A stretch of 64,000 nucleotides of DNA from Polyodon spathula (taxonomy: Eukaryota > Chordata > Actinopteri > Acipenseriformes > Polyodontidae), in contig NC_054558.1 of the NCBI RefSeq assembly GCF_017654505.1, positions 13,806,278-13,870,277 on the forward strand, written 5' to 3'. This document shows, one piece after another, positions 13,785-50,785 of this stretch. The position numbers and the translations under genes are program-made. Under the pieces are notes generated by a model that saw nothing but the letters and a program-made list of their open reading frames with translations, was not told the DNA's origin and did no database searches. Positions within the stretch are counted from its first letter, which is position 1; each line of letters begins with the position of its first letter.

Positions 13785-13895
13785 CAATCCCCAGTGAAGA
13801 CAGGATGGCACAAAGCCAGGACGTGAACCTGCACTCCCTGACTGTACGACTCACCTTGCACACCCCAGTGCTTTTACACAACTTTACCTTGGGAG
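13785..13895 (-). repeat. SINE-II copy 2, truncated
   Basis: Head of the SINE-II family (box-B-like GGTTCACGTCC on the minus strand), truncated where copy 1 continues. It is joined to a MIR-like SINE by the same roughly 130 bp spacer as at 4.15-4.28 kb. Confidence 0.6.
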
Positions 13896-14023
13896 TCTTG
13901 ATTTCTTATAAACTCTAAAACGGTGCACAGCGTTTAAGATTGTTTTGTTTTTTTGTTTTTTATAAACATATATTTCTCAAGAATAATCAAAGAATGAAAT
14001 GTATGGCTGAAATGTATTTCCTT

Positions 14024-14290
14024 TACAATAATAATAACAAGAATCATTTTTACACAGCGCCTTTCACAGTGAACCACCATCACAAAGCGCTTTACAGAGG
14101 TAAGTTGTGAACTGTGCATTATATGCAGAGTCACCTACAATAGGACATTGATTTAACATCTCATCTGCAGGATGGAGCACAAGGAGGTTAAGTGACTTGC
14201 TCAGGGTTAAACAGCGAGTCAGTGGCTGAGCTGGGATATGAAACGGGGACCTCCTGGTTGCAAGCCCTTTTATTTAAACGCTGGACCATT
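14024..14290 (-). repeat. MIR-like tRNA-derived SINE, copy 2
   Basis: Near-identical to the copy at 4284-4563 through the tail, core and B box; the tRNA-like 5' end is diverged past about 14275. Confidence 0.7.
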
Positions 14291-14950
14291 TGAGTGACTG
14301 AGGTTGTCAAGACAATTAACAAAACAAACGCAAACTACAGCAGCAACACTGCACTGCATTCCAGAGTTCATCTCATTTCCTCCGACTTTCATCATCTGTC
14401 TGGTTTTACTAAGTTTTGGTAAAGGAGGTTTTTTTTTTCCATTTTTGGCTGCTTACCTCTCGTAATCTGTCCAAAGATATTAAAATGTTGTTTTTGATGT
14501 CATGTTAGCATGTTTAGAGCTGAAAGTTAATTTCCTATAAACGTCAGAACTACAGACAGGGGGTGTTGACAGAAGGATTTATCTCTCTCTCTCTGAGATG
14601 GTGTCAACACTGTACTGTAAACGACAAAAAGCTATGCTCCTACATTCCCCTTTTAACAGCCCTTCAGTCTACAATTGACAGTATTGATTCCTTGACTGAG
14701 AACACAGAAGTGTGGATCTGTCAAAGAAAACTTTAATGGTTGACAAACTGAGGATTCTGTAAAAGTCATTTGCTTGTTTTTCTCTCAAAGTCAAATCTCT
14801 TTGAAAACCGACAGAAGTACTGTAACTGAAACATAAGCGGTTTCAGTGCAGCTATGTGAATAGTAGCCATCATTACTTTTACTGTAGTTCTTGTGACCTA
14901 TTAATCTCTCCATATATATACACACACATACACATACATACACACACACA
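14291..14950. other. Presumed intron 20, nothing recognised except a CA microsatellite
   Basis: No coding signal. A short TCTC run lies at 14581-14595 and a TA/CA microsatellite at 14913-14952 abuts the next Tc1 element. Confidence 0.4.
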
Positions 14951-16338
14951 CAATGCATGCAAAAGTATTAAGACCCCTCTCATATTACTGAATTACAAAT
15001 GGTACATTGAAATTTCGTTCTTTGATATTTTATTTTGAAACACTTAAACTCAAAATCAATTATTGTAAGGTGACATTGGTTTTATGTTGGGAAATATTTT
15101 TAAGAAATAAAAAACGGAAATATCTTGCTTGCATAAGTATTCAACCCCTGTGCTGTGGAAGCTCCCAGTATGCACCGAAGAAAGAAATTGCCCTAACGGG
15201 GACACAGTTACCTTACCATTGGCCTCCACCTGTGAACCATTAAAGTTGCTGTCACATTTTCTGGATAAAAACCACACTGTTGAAGGATCATTGGTAATGC
15301 TGTGAATCTGAAGGAACATTCAAAGAACATTCTGTAGAAGTTAGAGATAAAGTAATACAAATGCATAGATTAGGGAAAGGGTACAAAATAATATCCAAGT
15401 GTTTGGATATCCCAGTGAACACAGTTGGATCAATAATCAGGAAGTGGAAGCTGCATCACACCACCCAGGCACTGCCAAGAAAAGGCCGTCCCTCAAAACT
15501 CAGCGCTCAAACAAGAAGGAGACTTGTGAGAGAAGACACAGAGAGGCCAAGAATCACTTTGAAGGAGCTAGAGAGTTCAGTGGCTGGGAGTGGAGTAATG
15601 GTGCACCAGTCAACCAACACTGCCCATGCCTCAAGACACACCATCCCTACAGTGAAGTAGGGTAGTGGCAGCATCATGCTGTGGGAATGCTTCTCATCAG
15701 CAGGGACTGGGCATCTTGTTACAATTGAAGGAAGAATGGATGGAGCAAAATACAGGAAAATGCTGCAAGAGAAACTGCTTCAGTTCGCTAAAAAACTGAC
15801 GCTTGGGAGGAAATTCACCTTTCAGCAGGACAATCATCCCAAGCACAAGGCCAAAGCAACATTGGAGTGGCTCAAGAACAAAAAGGTGAATGTCCTACAG
15901 TGGCCCAGTCAAAGTCCTGATCTCAATCCCATTGAGAATCTGTGGCACTATTTGAAAATTGCGGTCCACAAGCGTCGTCCAACCAACCTGAACAACCTGG
16001 AGCAAATCTGCCAAGAAGAATGGGCCAAAATCACTCCGACACTGTATGCAAAGCTGGTACATACTTACCCCAAAAGACTTAAAGCTGTTATTGCAGCAAA
16101 AGGTGGCTCTACCAAATATTAATGTGTGGGGGTTGAATACTTATGCAAGCAAGATATTTCAGTTTTTTATTTTTCTTAAAAATATTTCCCAACATAAAAC
16201 CAATGTCACCTTACAATAATTGATTTTGAGTTGAAGTGTTCCAAAATAAAATATCGAACAGAACGAAATTTCAATGTACCAATTTTAATTCAGTAATATG
16301 AGAGAATTGGTCAGGGGTCTGAATACTTTTGCAAGGCA

Positions 16339-16341
<3 letters not shown>
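14951..16341 (+). mobile_element. Tc1-like DNA transposon B, internally deleted
   Basis: Inverted repeats of about 200 bp; the right end reads TTGCAAGGCACTG and the left is slightly eroded. Plus-strand transposase reads in one frame from 15361 to 16122: N-terminal paired-like DNA-binding region, one in-frame TAG (15658-15660), then MLWECFSSAG, the second-Asp region FTFQQDNHPKHK and third catalytic Glu in SPDLNPIENLWH. The segment holding the first Asp is missing, by an in-frame deletion near 15612. The element at 24785-25797 belongs to the same family and retains that segment. The copy is non-autonomous. Confidence 0.93.

Positions 16342-16416
<75 letters not shown>
16340..16416. repeat. (GT)n(TA)n microsatellite
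   Basis: Directly abuts the right end of transposon B. Confidence 0.97.
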
Positions 16417-18450
16417 ATTATAAAAGAAACATTTCCTCGAAACATGTGTTGTGGAAGGAGCTACTGTGTGATGCACCCTTTTGACCAACAGAGGGTTGTT
16501 CAATGGAAACAATGCAGGAAAGAGAACTCCACTCAACACTGCACACCACTCTAGCAACAGAACTCCATTCAACATTGCACATCAATCTAGTAAAAGAACT
16601 CCACTCAGAACAGCAGTAAATTAATATTATTCTATACAAATGCCCATTTGTATATATTTCTCCTTAACATTACTTAGTTTCTCCTGAATGAAATATAGAA
16701 TTCTCTAACAAAATAAAAATTAAATAATATTGAAATACTTAAACCGACAGATTATGTGAATGTCCAACCAGTACTTGTGTATATCTATATGTAAGGTGTG
16801 TATGTGTGTGCTGTTTAATCTGCACATCTTTATGCCAGGGCGCACAGCTTCTCTGCTCTAATGCAATATTACAGTCACGCCCGGGCGCACAGCAGCTCTG
16901 ATCTAATGCAACATTACAGTCACGCCCGGGCTGCTGAACCGAAGCACTTTCATTGTGTCCTCTAATATCTCTTCAGCCCCTATGAAAAGGGAACAGCAAC
17001 TGAGCATGGAACCACACTGCCACCTGCTGGACAGGAGAGGTTGTGCCGTAAAGATGCACTCCTAAACAGTACTTCTTCATTTAAAATAAATGGTTGCAAA
17101 AGACAATCCAGTAACAAGGCTTGAAACTCGACCTGGCCTTACACTCTGCACTGGGTTTCACATACTTCAAATTTCGTATTGTATTTAGTGAGCAGAAGCC
17201 AGGAGTTTGATGTTAAATAAACTGTTCCTCCCCTACAGCTGAATGGACAACTACTATTAGCGAACCTACAGAACCTCAGGTGTGATTCTTCATTCATTTA
17301 CCAAGGGGCTGCTTGTTCAAACTCCTGGTACCTGCTCATTTCAACACTATACCTAAACATGGGAAGATCTGCAGTAAGGTGCACTAGCTTTAGTAATAGT
17401 AGCAGCATGATGATGAATCATAAACAAATACAAAAATCCTACAACTGCATGTTACTGTACTGAATGTTTACTTGTTTTCTCCTGAATCTCGACGCATTGT
17501 AAACCACTGTAACCGAATACTGCATGTGGAAACTAAATGCTCGGTTCAAAATAAATACAAAACTATACAAATATGACTATAAATACTGAAGGAAGTCTAC
17601 TGTCCATTTCAAATAAGTGTAGCGTTTTAAAGAGTAACCCACAATGTATACAAAAGGGTTAAAAGCACTCATTAAATTACTTCCAGCCTCTTATGTTATT
17701 TTTGGAAATATAAAACACTTTTTCATATTGGATTACAGTCATGACGACTTATGATTTTCCATCTTTCAATAGATCAGTAATGACAATATCAAGCAACACT
17801 ATCTACAGGTCTGTTCCTTATCACTATTTATTACAATATAGACGCTCTCTGTCATTATTTAATATACCACTGCAGCATGTATCCTTGTGAAGACATGCAT
17901 GTGTGCTGCATATATGAAAGACTGAAGAAATACTGAATGACACACACTGGTCTACAATGTACACTTAATACTAACACCTATAATTGACCTTCATATTTTT
18001 TACCATGTTAAAGTATTACCGCCTCTCATATATTTAACAGGAACTCATTCTATAGTCCAGGCAAGAGAAAATGGTTTGGCACACCTGATTGCTTCTCAGT
18101 GGTGCCATCTAGTGGGTGAAATATACAAGACCCTTGCTTAGAGAGCTCACAGCAACATTGCTTGGTTGTTAATAGCACAGCAATTGCTTGGATATTTACA
18201 CTGCATTGGGTAAAACATTGCCCACACAAGAAAAAGAAAAATGTCTAGACCAGACAATGATTAAAAAAAAGAAATGTTAACTATAAAAACACTGCAAACT
18301 ACAACCGAATAGCCTACTATGTGTTAGTCATTTCAGTGTTAATAACTTTACAAAATCAATTAAAAAATTAGATTACAAATCTTATGCTTCTCTTTGCCTG
18401 GGTAACATTTAGACTAAATACATTAGTCTTCACCTTTGATAAAAATAGTC
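16417..18450. other. Presumed intron 20, nothing recognised
   Basis: A short direct duplication (CAGTCACGCCCGGGC twice, about 16873-16931; flanking text partly repeated) and a repeated CTCCACTCA-type motif near 16520-16610 are the only structure noticed. Confidence 0.4.
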
Positions 18451-18452
18451 AA

Positions 18453-18591
18453 GAAAGGTCAGCAGTTTGATCCAATCCTGGTTTTATGACACACCTGAGC
18501 ATGTTACCTATACACTGGGAATAATCAAGCTCACAGTAAAACCTGGAACGGGTGAAACTGCTATGCAACAGAAGTCTCATTGCCATCCCTG
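18453..18591. mobile_element. hAT-like MITE, copy 2 (left end eroded)
   Basis: The right part matches 27588-27751 closely (AGTAAAACCTGGAACGGG, CTGCTATGCAACAGAAGTCT, CCATCCCTG). A weak inverted left arm (CAGCAGTTTGATCCAATCCT) is recognisable. Confidence 0.5.
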
Positions 18592-19197
18592 CTAACTAAT
18601 ACCTCCTCCCGGATGAAAGGGTTTTATGCCCATATTTTTAGGATGATCTTTAATGTCATCTAGCCATTTGTTATACGGATAGTTAATTGTCAGATTGCTT
18701 AGCAAAGAATCAGTGGTATAGCAGAGGTTTAGTGGAAATCCAGAGTCTTGATGTGTAACAAGAGGATAATACCTAATAAAACTGAGTGCAGTCAATTCTC
18801 GTTTAAACAAACTCAGATCAGACAAATTTTCTCAAAGTACAAAGCTTCTACAAGGTCCCAGTAAAATTAAGCAGTCGTTTATTGTAAATGACTTCTTATT
18901 GTATGTATTCACTCAACACAAATTTTCTGTTTGTGCAAATTATTTGCGCCCCCAGGGAAGAACAACATGAATTAAACAAAACATGCAAACAGCCAAGTGC
19001 AAAGAATATTGGGAAATGTATTAACTTGCATCCCCACATTAGCACTTCTGTGCTATATTTTAGTGCTGTTTGAGGACTACAGATCATATGATGCATTTCA
19101 AGTGGCCAGTGTTCATACAGGTTGCACTATCCCTGCAGAAGAACGTGGAGGTGTTGATAACGCATCACTGTACAGTGAAGTGAAGAGCTGTGCGTAC

Positions 19198-43931
<24,734 letters not shown>

Positions 43932-44160
43932 GGTCGCAGTTGATGAAAGCCTGGCAATCCGGTAAAACTTAAAAATGTACTAAATGTAAATAGACAAGCG
44001 TGGAGCTTTCAGAACGCAGCCATCTTCCATACAACACGTGAGTTGGGACTGATCACGTTGCAGTCGGGAGTCTGCGCCTGACGTCACGGATGTGCAGACG
44101 GAGCTAGGACAGTTTTGTTTAGGAGGTTTACATGCAGAACAGTCGACTGAACAAACATGA
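43932..44160 (-). promoter_or_regulatory. rbm19: rbm19 promoter and 5' UTR region
   Basis: Immediately upstream of the start codon. Contains CCATCTT at 44020-44026 (YY1-like, as in many ribosome-biogenesis promoters), CACGTG at 44035-44040 (E-box for Myc/USF-type factors) and the full palindromic CRE TGACGTCA at 44079-44086. Local CpG density is higher than in the AT-rich flanks, and no TATA box stands out. The transcription start is not determinable from sequence; factor binding is inference from motifs. Confidence 0.6.
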
Positions 44161-44325
44161 GAAGACTATAGGGGTTTTTTTTTTTTTTTTTTTTTTTTCC
44201 ACCGTTCCCATACAGCTCCTTCATAACTAGACTGGTAAATAAATTATGCAAAAACTTATTTCAGTAACCCCAAGACCATAGTTTATTAGGAATCTGTTTA
44301 AGCAAGGATATCCCATGCCAAAATT

Positions 44326-44430
44326 ATAAATAAATACGTACAGGAATTAATAAATACATGAACAAATCAATGAATAGATAAACAAATAAATATATAAATA
44401 AATACATAAATGTTTAAATAAATAAATACA
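44326..44430. repeat. Degenerate (AATA)n run
   Basis: Interrupted AATA/AATACATA units upstream of rbm19. Confidence 0.8.
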
Positions 44431-44821
44431 TGGACATTGCAAATGCTAAAGCATAACATAAGTACCGGTATTTGTCATTCACAATACAATAATTTATACA
44501 GCTCTTTTTCTGTGTTATTCACACCCCCACTCTAGGTGGCGCTACCAAGATCACTAATCCTACATGTGGTTCTCTACGCCCCTCTTGCACTGGTGGCGCT
44601 CCTCCATTGTTTTGAAGACGGGTCTGCTCCAGCGCAGCATCTTTCAGGATCTGCAGGGTCTGCGCAGACTCTGCTCCCAGAGGATGCGTGGCCTCTGTTG
44701 TCAGTTCCGGCTGCGATCAAGCAGTTTGCCTAAATCGGTCAGGGTATGCGAGCAGATCAACGTAAATTGACGCAAAGTCTACGCAGACTCCCAAATGTCT
44801 GCGCGATGCGAACACAAGGTG

Positions 44822-44923
44822 CAGTGGGTGCGTTCATGGAGATCATTCGTATAAGTTAATTGGATAAATTGGTCAGATTCTGCACAAAATCTGCGCAGAA
44901 TGATCTCCGTGAACGTACCCCTG
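44822..44923. mobile_element. 102-bp hAT-like MITE
   Basis: CAGTGGGTGCGTTCATGGAG and the inverse of CTCCGTGAACGTACCCCTG form inverted arms of about 27 bp ending GATCATTC. No convincing target duplication. Confidence 0.7.
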
Positions 44924-44956
44924 GTACTAAACGTCTTTCAATACGCTGCTTTAGTG

Positions 44957-44964
44957 TGACGTCA
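44957..44964. promoter_or_regulatory. Second palindromic CRE, about 1 kb upstream of rbm19
   Basis: TGACGTCA within GTGACGTCACATCCGCGG, a small CpG-containing island in AT-rich DNA. Possible start of a divergent transcript (inference). Confidence 0.35.
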
Positions 44965-46017
44965 CATCCGCGGTAATAGTGGCTATGTGGTTTCATAGAG
45001 TAACAGTAATTAGTGCGTTTTAAAACATCTGTAAAATCGTATAGTAAGAGGTCGTATTTTAATATATATCAGATTATAGCTAGTAACAGCATGGTGCAGT
45101 TGTTTTTTTTTTTTTTTTTTTTTGCTGCAGACATTCAGAAAGCAAAAACAGAAATAGTCTGAACACCCTTGAAATCTGTCAGCCATATCTCTTAAGAAAT
45201 TAACAATTCAAGGATGTGACTAGACGTCCATTTCATAGCAATTTGAGCCATTACAGATTTTATGCTGACTTTAATCATTCAGACACAATTAAGCTTGTTA
45301 CTAATTAATATATCTATTATTCAGGCCTCTTCCTCGCAATAGACTACTGTAAGTCTACTTCGGGATAGCAAGACTACACTCAAAACACGTCAATATTACT
45401 TTCACTCAGAGGCAACTTAAAATACCTGTCCTAACCCAGTTTCCGAGGACTATTTTCAACTTGAGCTTAAATAGTAACCACTGATGAGGCACGACACCTT
45501 TTAAATAAAAACACATTTCAACTTTTGTATAAAAAAAGGCTTTTGATTTTTATTTAAACAAAATACATGATAGTAAATTTGCGATATTCTGAGGTAATGA
45601 GAACAACAAAGTGAAATTGGTAAAATGTATAGCATAATAACAAAATGGCGTCTTTTTCATTAATATCTACTATTATATTTATTCTTGTTTAAAAATAAAT
45701 ATACATTTTTAATAAGTTGTATCTCAATAAAGTCTCTGAGTCAATTTATCAGGAAACTTGCATAGGATGCATACGCAAAAGTCCTGATATTTACCTATAG
45801 AGAAAGAAAAATAATTTATTCTGCACCGTAGAGTGAAAACCACACACTGTGCTCTTCATGCAGCTGACACATCTGCTGATCGCTAAGTCATATAAAGGTA
45901 AGAATGCTTCATTATGTCTATTTTTACTGTCATGATGGTTGTGTTGTGTTGAGTTTGGTGGAATTTATATGATAATGAGTGTTTTTTGCATATGACTCCT
46001 CCCATGTGTATGACCCC

Positions 46018-46860
46018 CCTCCTATGCCATAACTACTGGATCACACTGCCTCCCAGCCCCTACACCATAACCACTGGACATTGCCTCCCAGCCCCTACAC
46101 TATAACCACTGGACCACACTGCCTCCCAGCCCCTACACTATAACCACTGGACACTGCCTCCCAGCCCCTACACTATAACCACTGGACCACACTGCCTCCC
46201 AGCCCCTACACTATAACCACTGGACACTGCCTCCCAGCCCCTACACTATAACCACTGGACACTGCCTCCCAGCCCCTACACTATAACCACTGGACCACAC
46301 TGCCTCCCAGCCCCTACACTATAACCACTGGACCACACTGCCTCCCAGCCCCTACACTATAACCACTGGACCACACTGCCTCCCAGCCCCTACACTATAA
46401 CCACTGGACACTGCCTCCCAGCCCCTACACTATAACCACTGGACACTGCCTCCCAGCCCCTACACTATAACCACTGGACCACACTGCCTCCCAGCCCCTA
46501 CACTATAACCACTGGACCACACTGCCTCCCAGCCCCTACACTATAACCACTGGACCACACTGCCTCCCAGCCCCTACACTATAACCACTAGAACACATGC
46601 CTCCCAGCCCCTACACTATAACCACTGGACCACACTGCCTCCCAGCCCCTACACTATAACCACTGGACATTGCCTCCCAGCCCCTACACTATAACCTCTC
46701 AGCCCCTACGCTATGACATCTGGACACTGCCTCCCAGCCCCTACACTATAACCACTGGACACTGCCACCCAGTCCCTACGCTATACCCACTGGACCACAC
46801 TGCCTACCAGCCCCTATGCGATAACCACTAGACCACACTGCCATCCTCCCAGTCACTCAG
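46018..46860 (-). repeat. Tandem array of a SINE tRNA-like head, 38/35-bp units, about 22 copies
   Basis: Minus-strand unit contains GGGAGGCAGTGTGGTCCAGT then GGTTATAG. It matches the tRNA-like head of the MIR-like SINE at 4563, including the pol III A-box-like TGGTCCAGTGG. Units alternate between 38 and 35 bp (GGACCACACTG versus GGACACTG on the plus strand), with diverged units at the right end. Confidence 0.93.
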
Positions 46861-47336
46861 CTCTGATCAGTGGGGCCCATTTCTCCAATCACACCAGCAG
46901 ATGGCAGTGTTTGACAACTATTTAAAATAAACACATTTTTCTGCTAAAACAAAAACAGTATGGAAGAGGGGGTGAAAGATTTTGTGGTGAATAATGCAGG
47001 AGATTTAAATATATGAGTTGAATCCTAAACTTGTATTACTTTGATTATATGTATTTTGCTGTTGAATTCCATATTAAATGTATGTGAGAGACAGACGGAA
47101 ATCTCTCTGGCTTGTGCAAAGCCAGCTGCTCCAAGGTAACCAGGCAGCTAAGAGAGTCTCTGGGTTAGTTGACTTGTTCGGGTACCCCGGGTAGATACAG
47201 CACTCAACCCCTTCTGTTGTTGCTGGCACACAACTCTGCAATACAAAAAATATTCACATTTACAATTCTTAGCTCCACATATAAACTCCATATCTCTGAA
47301 ATAAATAAAACAAAAAAGGTATGAATAAAAATGCAC

Positions 47337-47893
47337 TTCCTCCTCAGCTCTAACTGCTAGACCACACTGCCTCCCTCCCAGTCGCTCAGCTCTAACTACT
47401 AGATCATATTGCCACCATCCCAGTCCCTCAGCTCTAACTACTAGACCACACTGCCTCCCTCCCAGTCGCTCAGCTCTAACTACTAGATCACATTACCACC
47501 ATCCCAGTCCCTCAACTCTAACTACTAGATCACACTGCCTCCTCCCAGTCCCTCAGCTCTAACCACTAGACCACACTGCCTCTCTCCCAACCCCTCAGCT
47601 CTATCTACTAGACCACACTACCTCCCTCCCAGCTCTAACCACTAGACCACACTGCCTCCCTCCCAGTCCCTCAACTCTAACTACTAGATCACGCTGCCTC
47701 CCTCCCAGTCTCCCAGCTCTAACCACTTGATCACACTGCCTCCCTCCCAGTTGCTCAGCTCTAACTACTAGATCACACTGCCTTCCTCCCAGTCGCTTAG
47801 CTCTAACTACTAGATCACACTTCATCCCTCCCAGTCCCTCAGCTCTAATTGCTAGATCACACTGCCTCCCTCCCAGTATCTCAGCTCTAACCA
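47337..47893 (-). repeat. Second SINE-head tandem array, about 40-bp units, about 14 copies
   Basis: Minus-strand unit GGGAGGCAGTGTGATCTAGT then AGTTAGAGCTGAG; same motif and strand as the 46.0 kb array but a different variant. Yields a spurious open frame with GGRQCDLVVRA repeats. Confidence 0.92.
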
Positions 47894-48215
47894 CTTATGT
47901 TCTTACAGTACAGAAACCAGGGGTGGGGGTGTGTGTTGTACGCATCATACACATGGGAGGGGTCATACGCAAAAAACACTATTGTATAATAACAGGTGTA
48001 TCCCCTCAACTCAACATCACAGGACCTGCATGACAGTAAACATAGACACAATGAAGGGTTCTTACCTTTGTATACTGGTGATCAGCAAATTAGCACAGCA
48101 TATGGTTTTCATTAACTCTACTGTGCAGAATAAATTAATAATTTTCTTGTATGTGTAAATATTGAGACTTTCTTCCTATGCATCGGGATGCGAGACATTT
48201 GCTAGGAAATTGGGA

Positions 48216-49826
48216 CTGTCCCGACCATATAGGGACTGTGGGCATGTATGGAGATAGGCTTAGGACAGAAGATACTTTAAAAAAGCTTAATAAATGGTTC
48301 TGAATATTCTCTCTCGAGATTGTTATTAGCATGTAAATCACATTATAAATCACGTTATAATGTATATTATAACATTTTTGTAGTGTAGCAAAACATGGTA
48401 TAATAGTCTCAATATTTCAAATTATATTAAATAATTGATAATAGCATAATTAATAATATGTTTATAGTGTATGATCAGTTATAACAGATACCAGAACTAT
48501 TTAAGGTCTGATGATGATATTACTTTTAAAATGTCTGTGTGTTAACCCCATAGCTTGTGTTCCTAATTGCTTTAAAGAGATTAGACTCCCCTCAAGTGTT
48601 CGTGCTTTAACTGGAAAACAGCAGCTCTTTAAATCATCTTTATACAAGATGCCAGTCTTTGATATGATCCTTTGAATGTGGAATGGCTTTAAACACCTGC
48701 TCCCTGTGTTTAGGTATAACTCTGTTTCCATAGCAAGGCAGGTCAAACTAACCCCAAGATAATCCCAGCAGAAGAGCAGCTGCCTCATCTCTTATTGTTA
48801 AAAAGCTCAGCCAGGTTCATAGCAGCGAAAGACCATTTCAATTAGCTTGGGTTCAAATAAATCCACAAGGGCTTTTTGCATCAATGTGAGACTAAAGGTG
48901 ACAAATTAAGTATTAATCTTACCTTCTATAACCATGTGAGCTTCCCTGTGCACAATTTCAAGATGACTGTATTGCTGCTGTTTTAAGATGTTGTAAGGAA
49001 ACTAATATAACGTCAGTAATCATTAGCATTAGAAACAATAATGAGGCCACTAGTTATTTGCAGAAATCAGATTAGATACCTAATCTCTGGAGTGCATTGG
49101 ACATGTGCGCTGGTGTGACTTCAAAGAAGATCTTGAATGCATCTCAGAGGCACTCTCAAATGCTTATCTTATATTTATTGCCTAATTGTGTGTGTGAAAG
49201 TTGCATTTCAGTTGCAGCAGAGATGCACCGGCTCCTGCTTGAACATTCTAGAAAAGAGCCCAATACATTCTGGTAAGAGTAGTCCTGCTTATCTTAAAGG
49301 CAAGAATGGCAACTGAGACAGGTAAAACGTACCAGAATGCACTGGGTAGACAGATAAAACGTTCCAGAATGCATTGGGTTGTGAGTTGAAAAGCCTGAAC
49401 TGTCCCAAACTGTCCCACTGAACACGGAGCCATATGGTCAACCTAACAAAAAAGTAAAACCTATGCAAAGAAAAATATGTTATCAATTCAAGACTGTTTA
49501 AATTTGTTTGAAATTGACCCGAAACATAACAGTAGGGTTAATAGTTTCATGGTAATCGGATAAATACACATAGAACCGCTTTCAACTGAACTGCAGAGGA
49601 AAGCATTCTCCCTCCACAATGCCCTGTCATCTTTCACTGCACGACCTTGTGTGCAGCCCTGCGGCTCGGAGACACTGGAAATGTTACCTCGCAAGTGGGA
49701 TGCATTTTTAATCAGGCCCCTGACAGCTGCCATCGTCGTGTAGTCGCTAATCTAACTCCACATCGATCTTATCACTTTAACTGAATAAGACATTTCAGCT
49801 CCAGTCTTGCTCTAGTGCTTCAGTGG

Positions 49827-49857
<31 letters not shown>

Positions 49858-50780
49858 AGACAGAGATAGCCTCCCCTGATTTGCATCACTGAAGGCAGCC
49901 TCCATTCGCCAAAACATGGCGCGCAATGACGGCTGATTCATTGATCATTTGACATGGGTTTTATAATCCGTTTAAATCTGACCCAAAGTTCAGCCCAGAT
50001 TCCCAGGAAGTTCAACAACACTGTATAGTACCTTTTCAGTAGGAACATAAATTAACAAGTGTGTCAGTAACATCCAGCCCCCACCATGTCTGTATATTCA
50101 TAACATATCTAGACTTTACCTGGCAGGTGAGCTGACTGACCTGAAATCTGAGCTGGACCGGCAGCCACGCCGTGCTGTAAAGAGACAGTGTGTCACAGCA
50201 GCGCTAATGGATAACAGACTTATTAAAATCTGTTGCCTGTTTTTAGCTATTGATGGATCTCAAAATATTATGACATCTTGTTCATTACAATAATAATTTT
50301 CTCTACAGTATAATCATGCAAATGGACTGTTTTTTGATAAATTGCAAAAGCCCATAGGTCTGTGTCTGAGTATGTGCACTTCCGACAATGAAGATCAGTG
50401 TTAATGCAAGGCTAGGGGTAGAACCGAATAGTGGACTAGTGGAATAGAAAAGTGGCAGTCCACCTCAGACACTGCTCGTCCACTAATCTCACGTCACCTT
50501 GTGAAGTAATTGTTGAGCGTGCACTTTCAGATGGACGGAAGCACAACAGAGGTTGCTTTCCGTTAACTTATAAATTATATTTCAGATCCTTAATGAATTC
50601 CAAGCTGTTTTAAAATATATTGCTAAGTGCTACGAAACAGTACGCTCACAAATGGAGTGCAAGACACTATCAAATACCTCATTACATGATAAAGTGGTGA
50701 CTGGTTGGCATTTTCTCATGTATTGTGACAGGAGCAGACAGTAAATCCATTTCCAATAGATTTATTTTTTCTGTCTCTGT
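48216..50780. other. Intergenic, no gene recognised
   Basis: Contains a CAGG repeat at 49830-49858 and a duplicated segment with CCAGAATGCA.TGGGT near 49328-49380. The block 48500-49250 is non-repetitive by eye. Confidence 0.4.
49830..49858. repeat. (CAGG)n microsatellite
   Basis: Seven CAGG units. Confidence 0.95.
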
Positions 50781-50785
50781 GGTTG

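Larger units (their letters stand above)
45735..48215. mobile_element. Fold-back element, about 280-bp inverted arms around two SINE-head arrays
   Basis: The left arm (about 45735-46012) matches the inverse of the right arm (about 47938-48215). Shared blocks, read left to right in the left arm, include ATTTATTCTGCAC, GCTGATC, AAAGGTAAGAA, TTTACTGTCATG and GTGTTTTTTGC then CCTCCCATGTGTATGA. Arms are imperfect, with small indels. The roughly 1.9 kb between them holds two tandem arrays and a 470-bp unique spacer. No transposase and no clear target duplication. Confidence 0.75.

Noticed and set aside
46018..47893. Regular short repeats that look like a CRISPR array
   Set aside because: Units are head-to-tail with no unique spacers, the motif is a tRNA-like SINE head, and the DNA is vertebrate.
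47601..47894. Open frame with repeated GGRQCDLVVRA peptide
   Set aside because: It is a translation of the second SINE-head tandem array; no gene signals.
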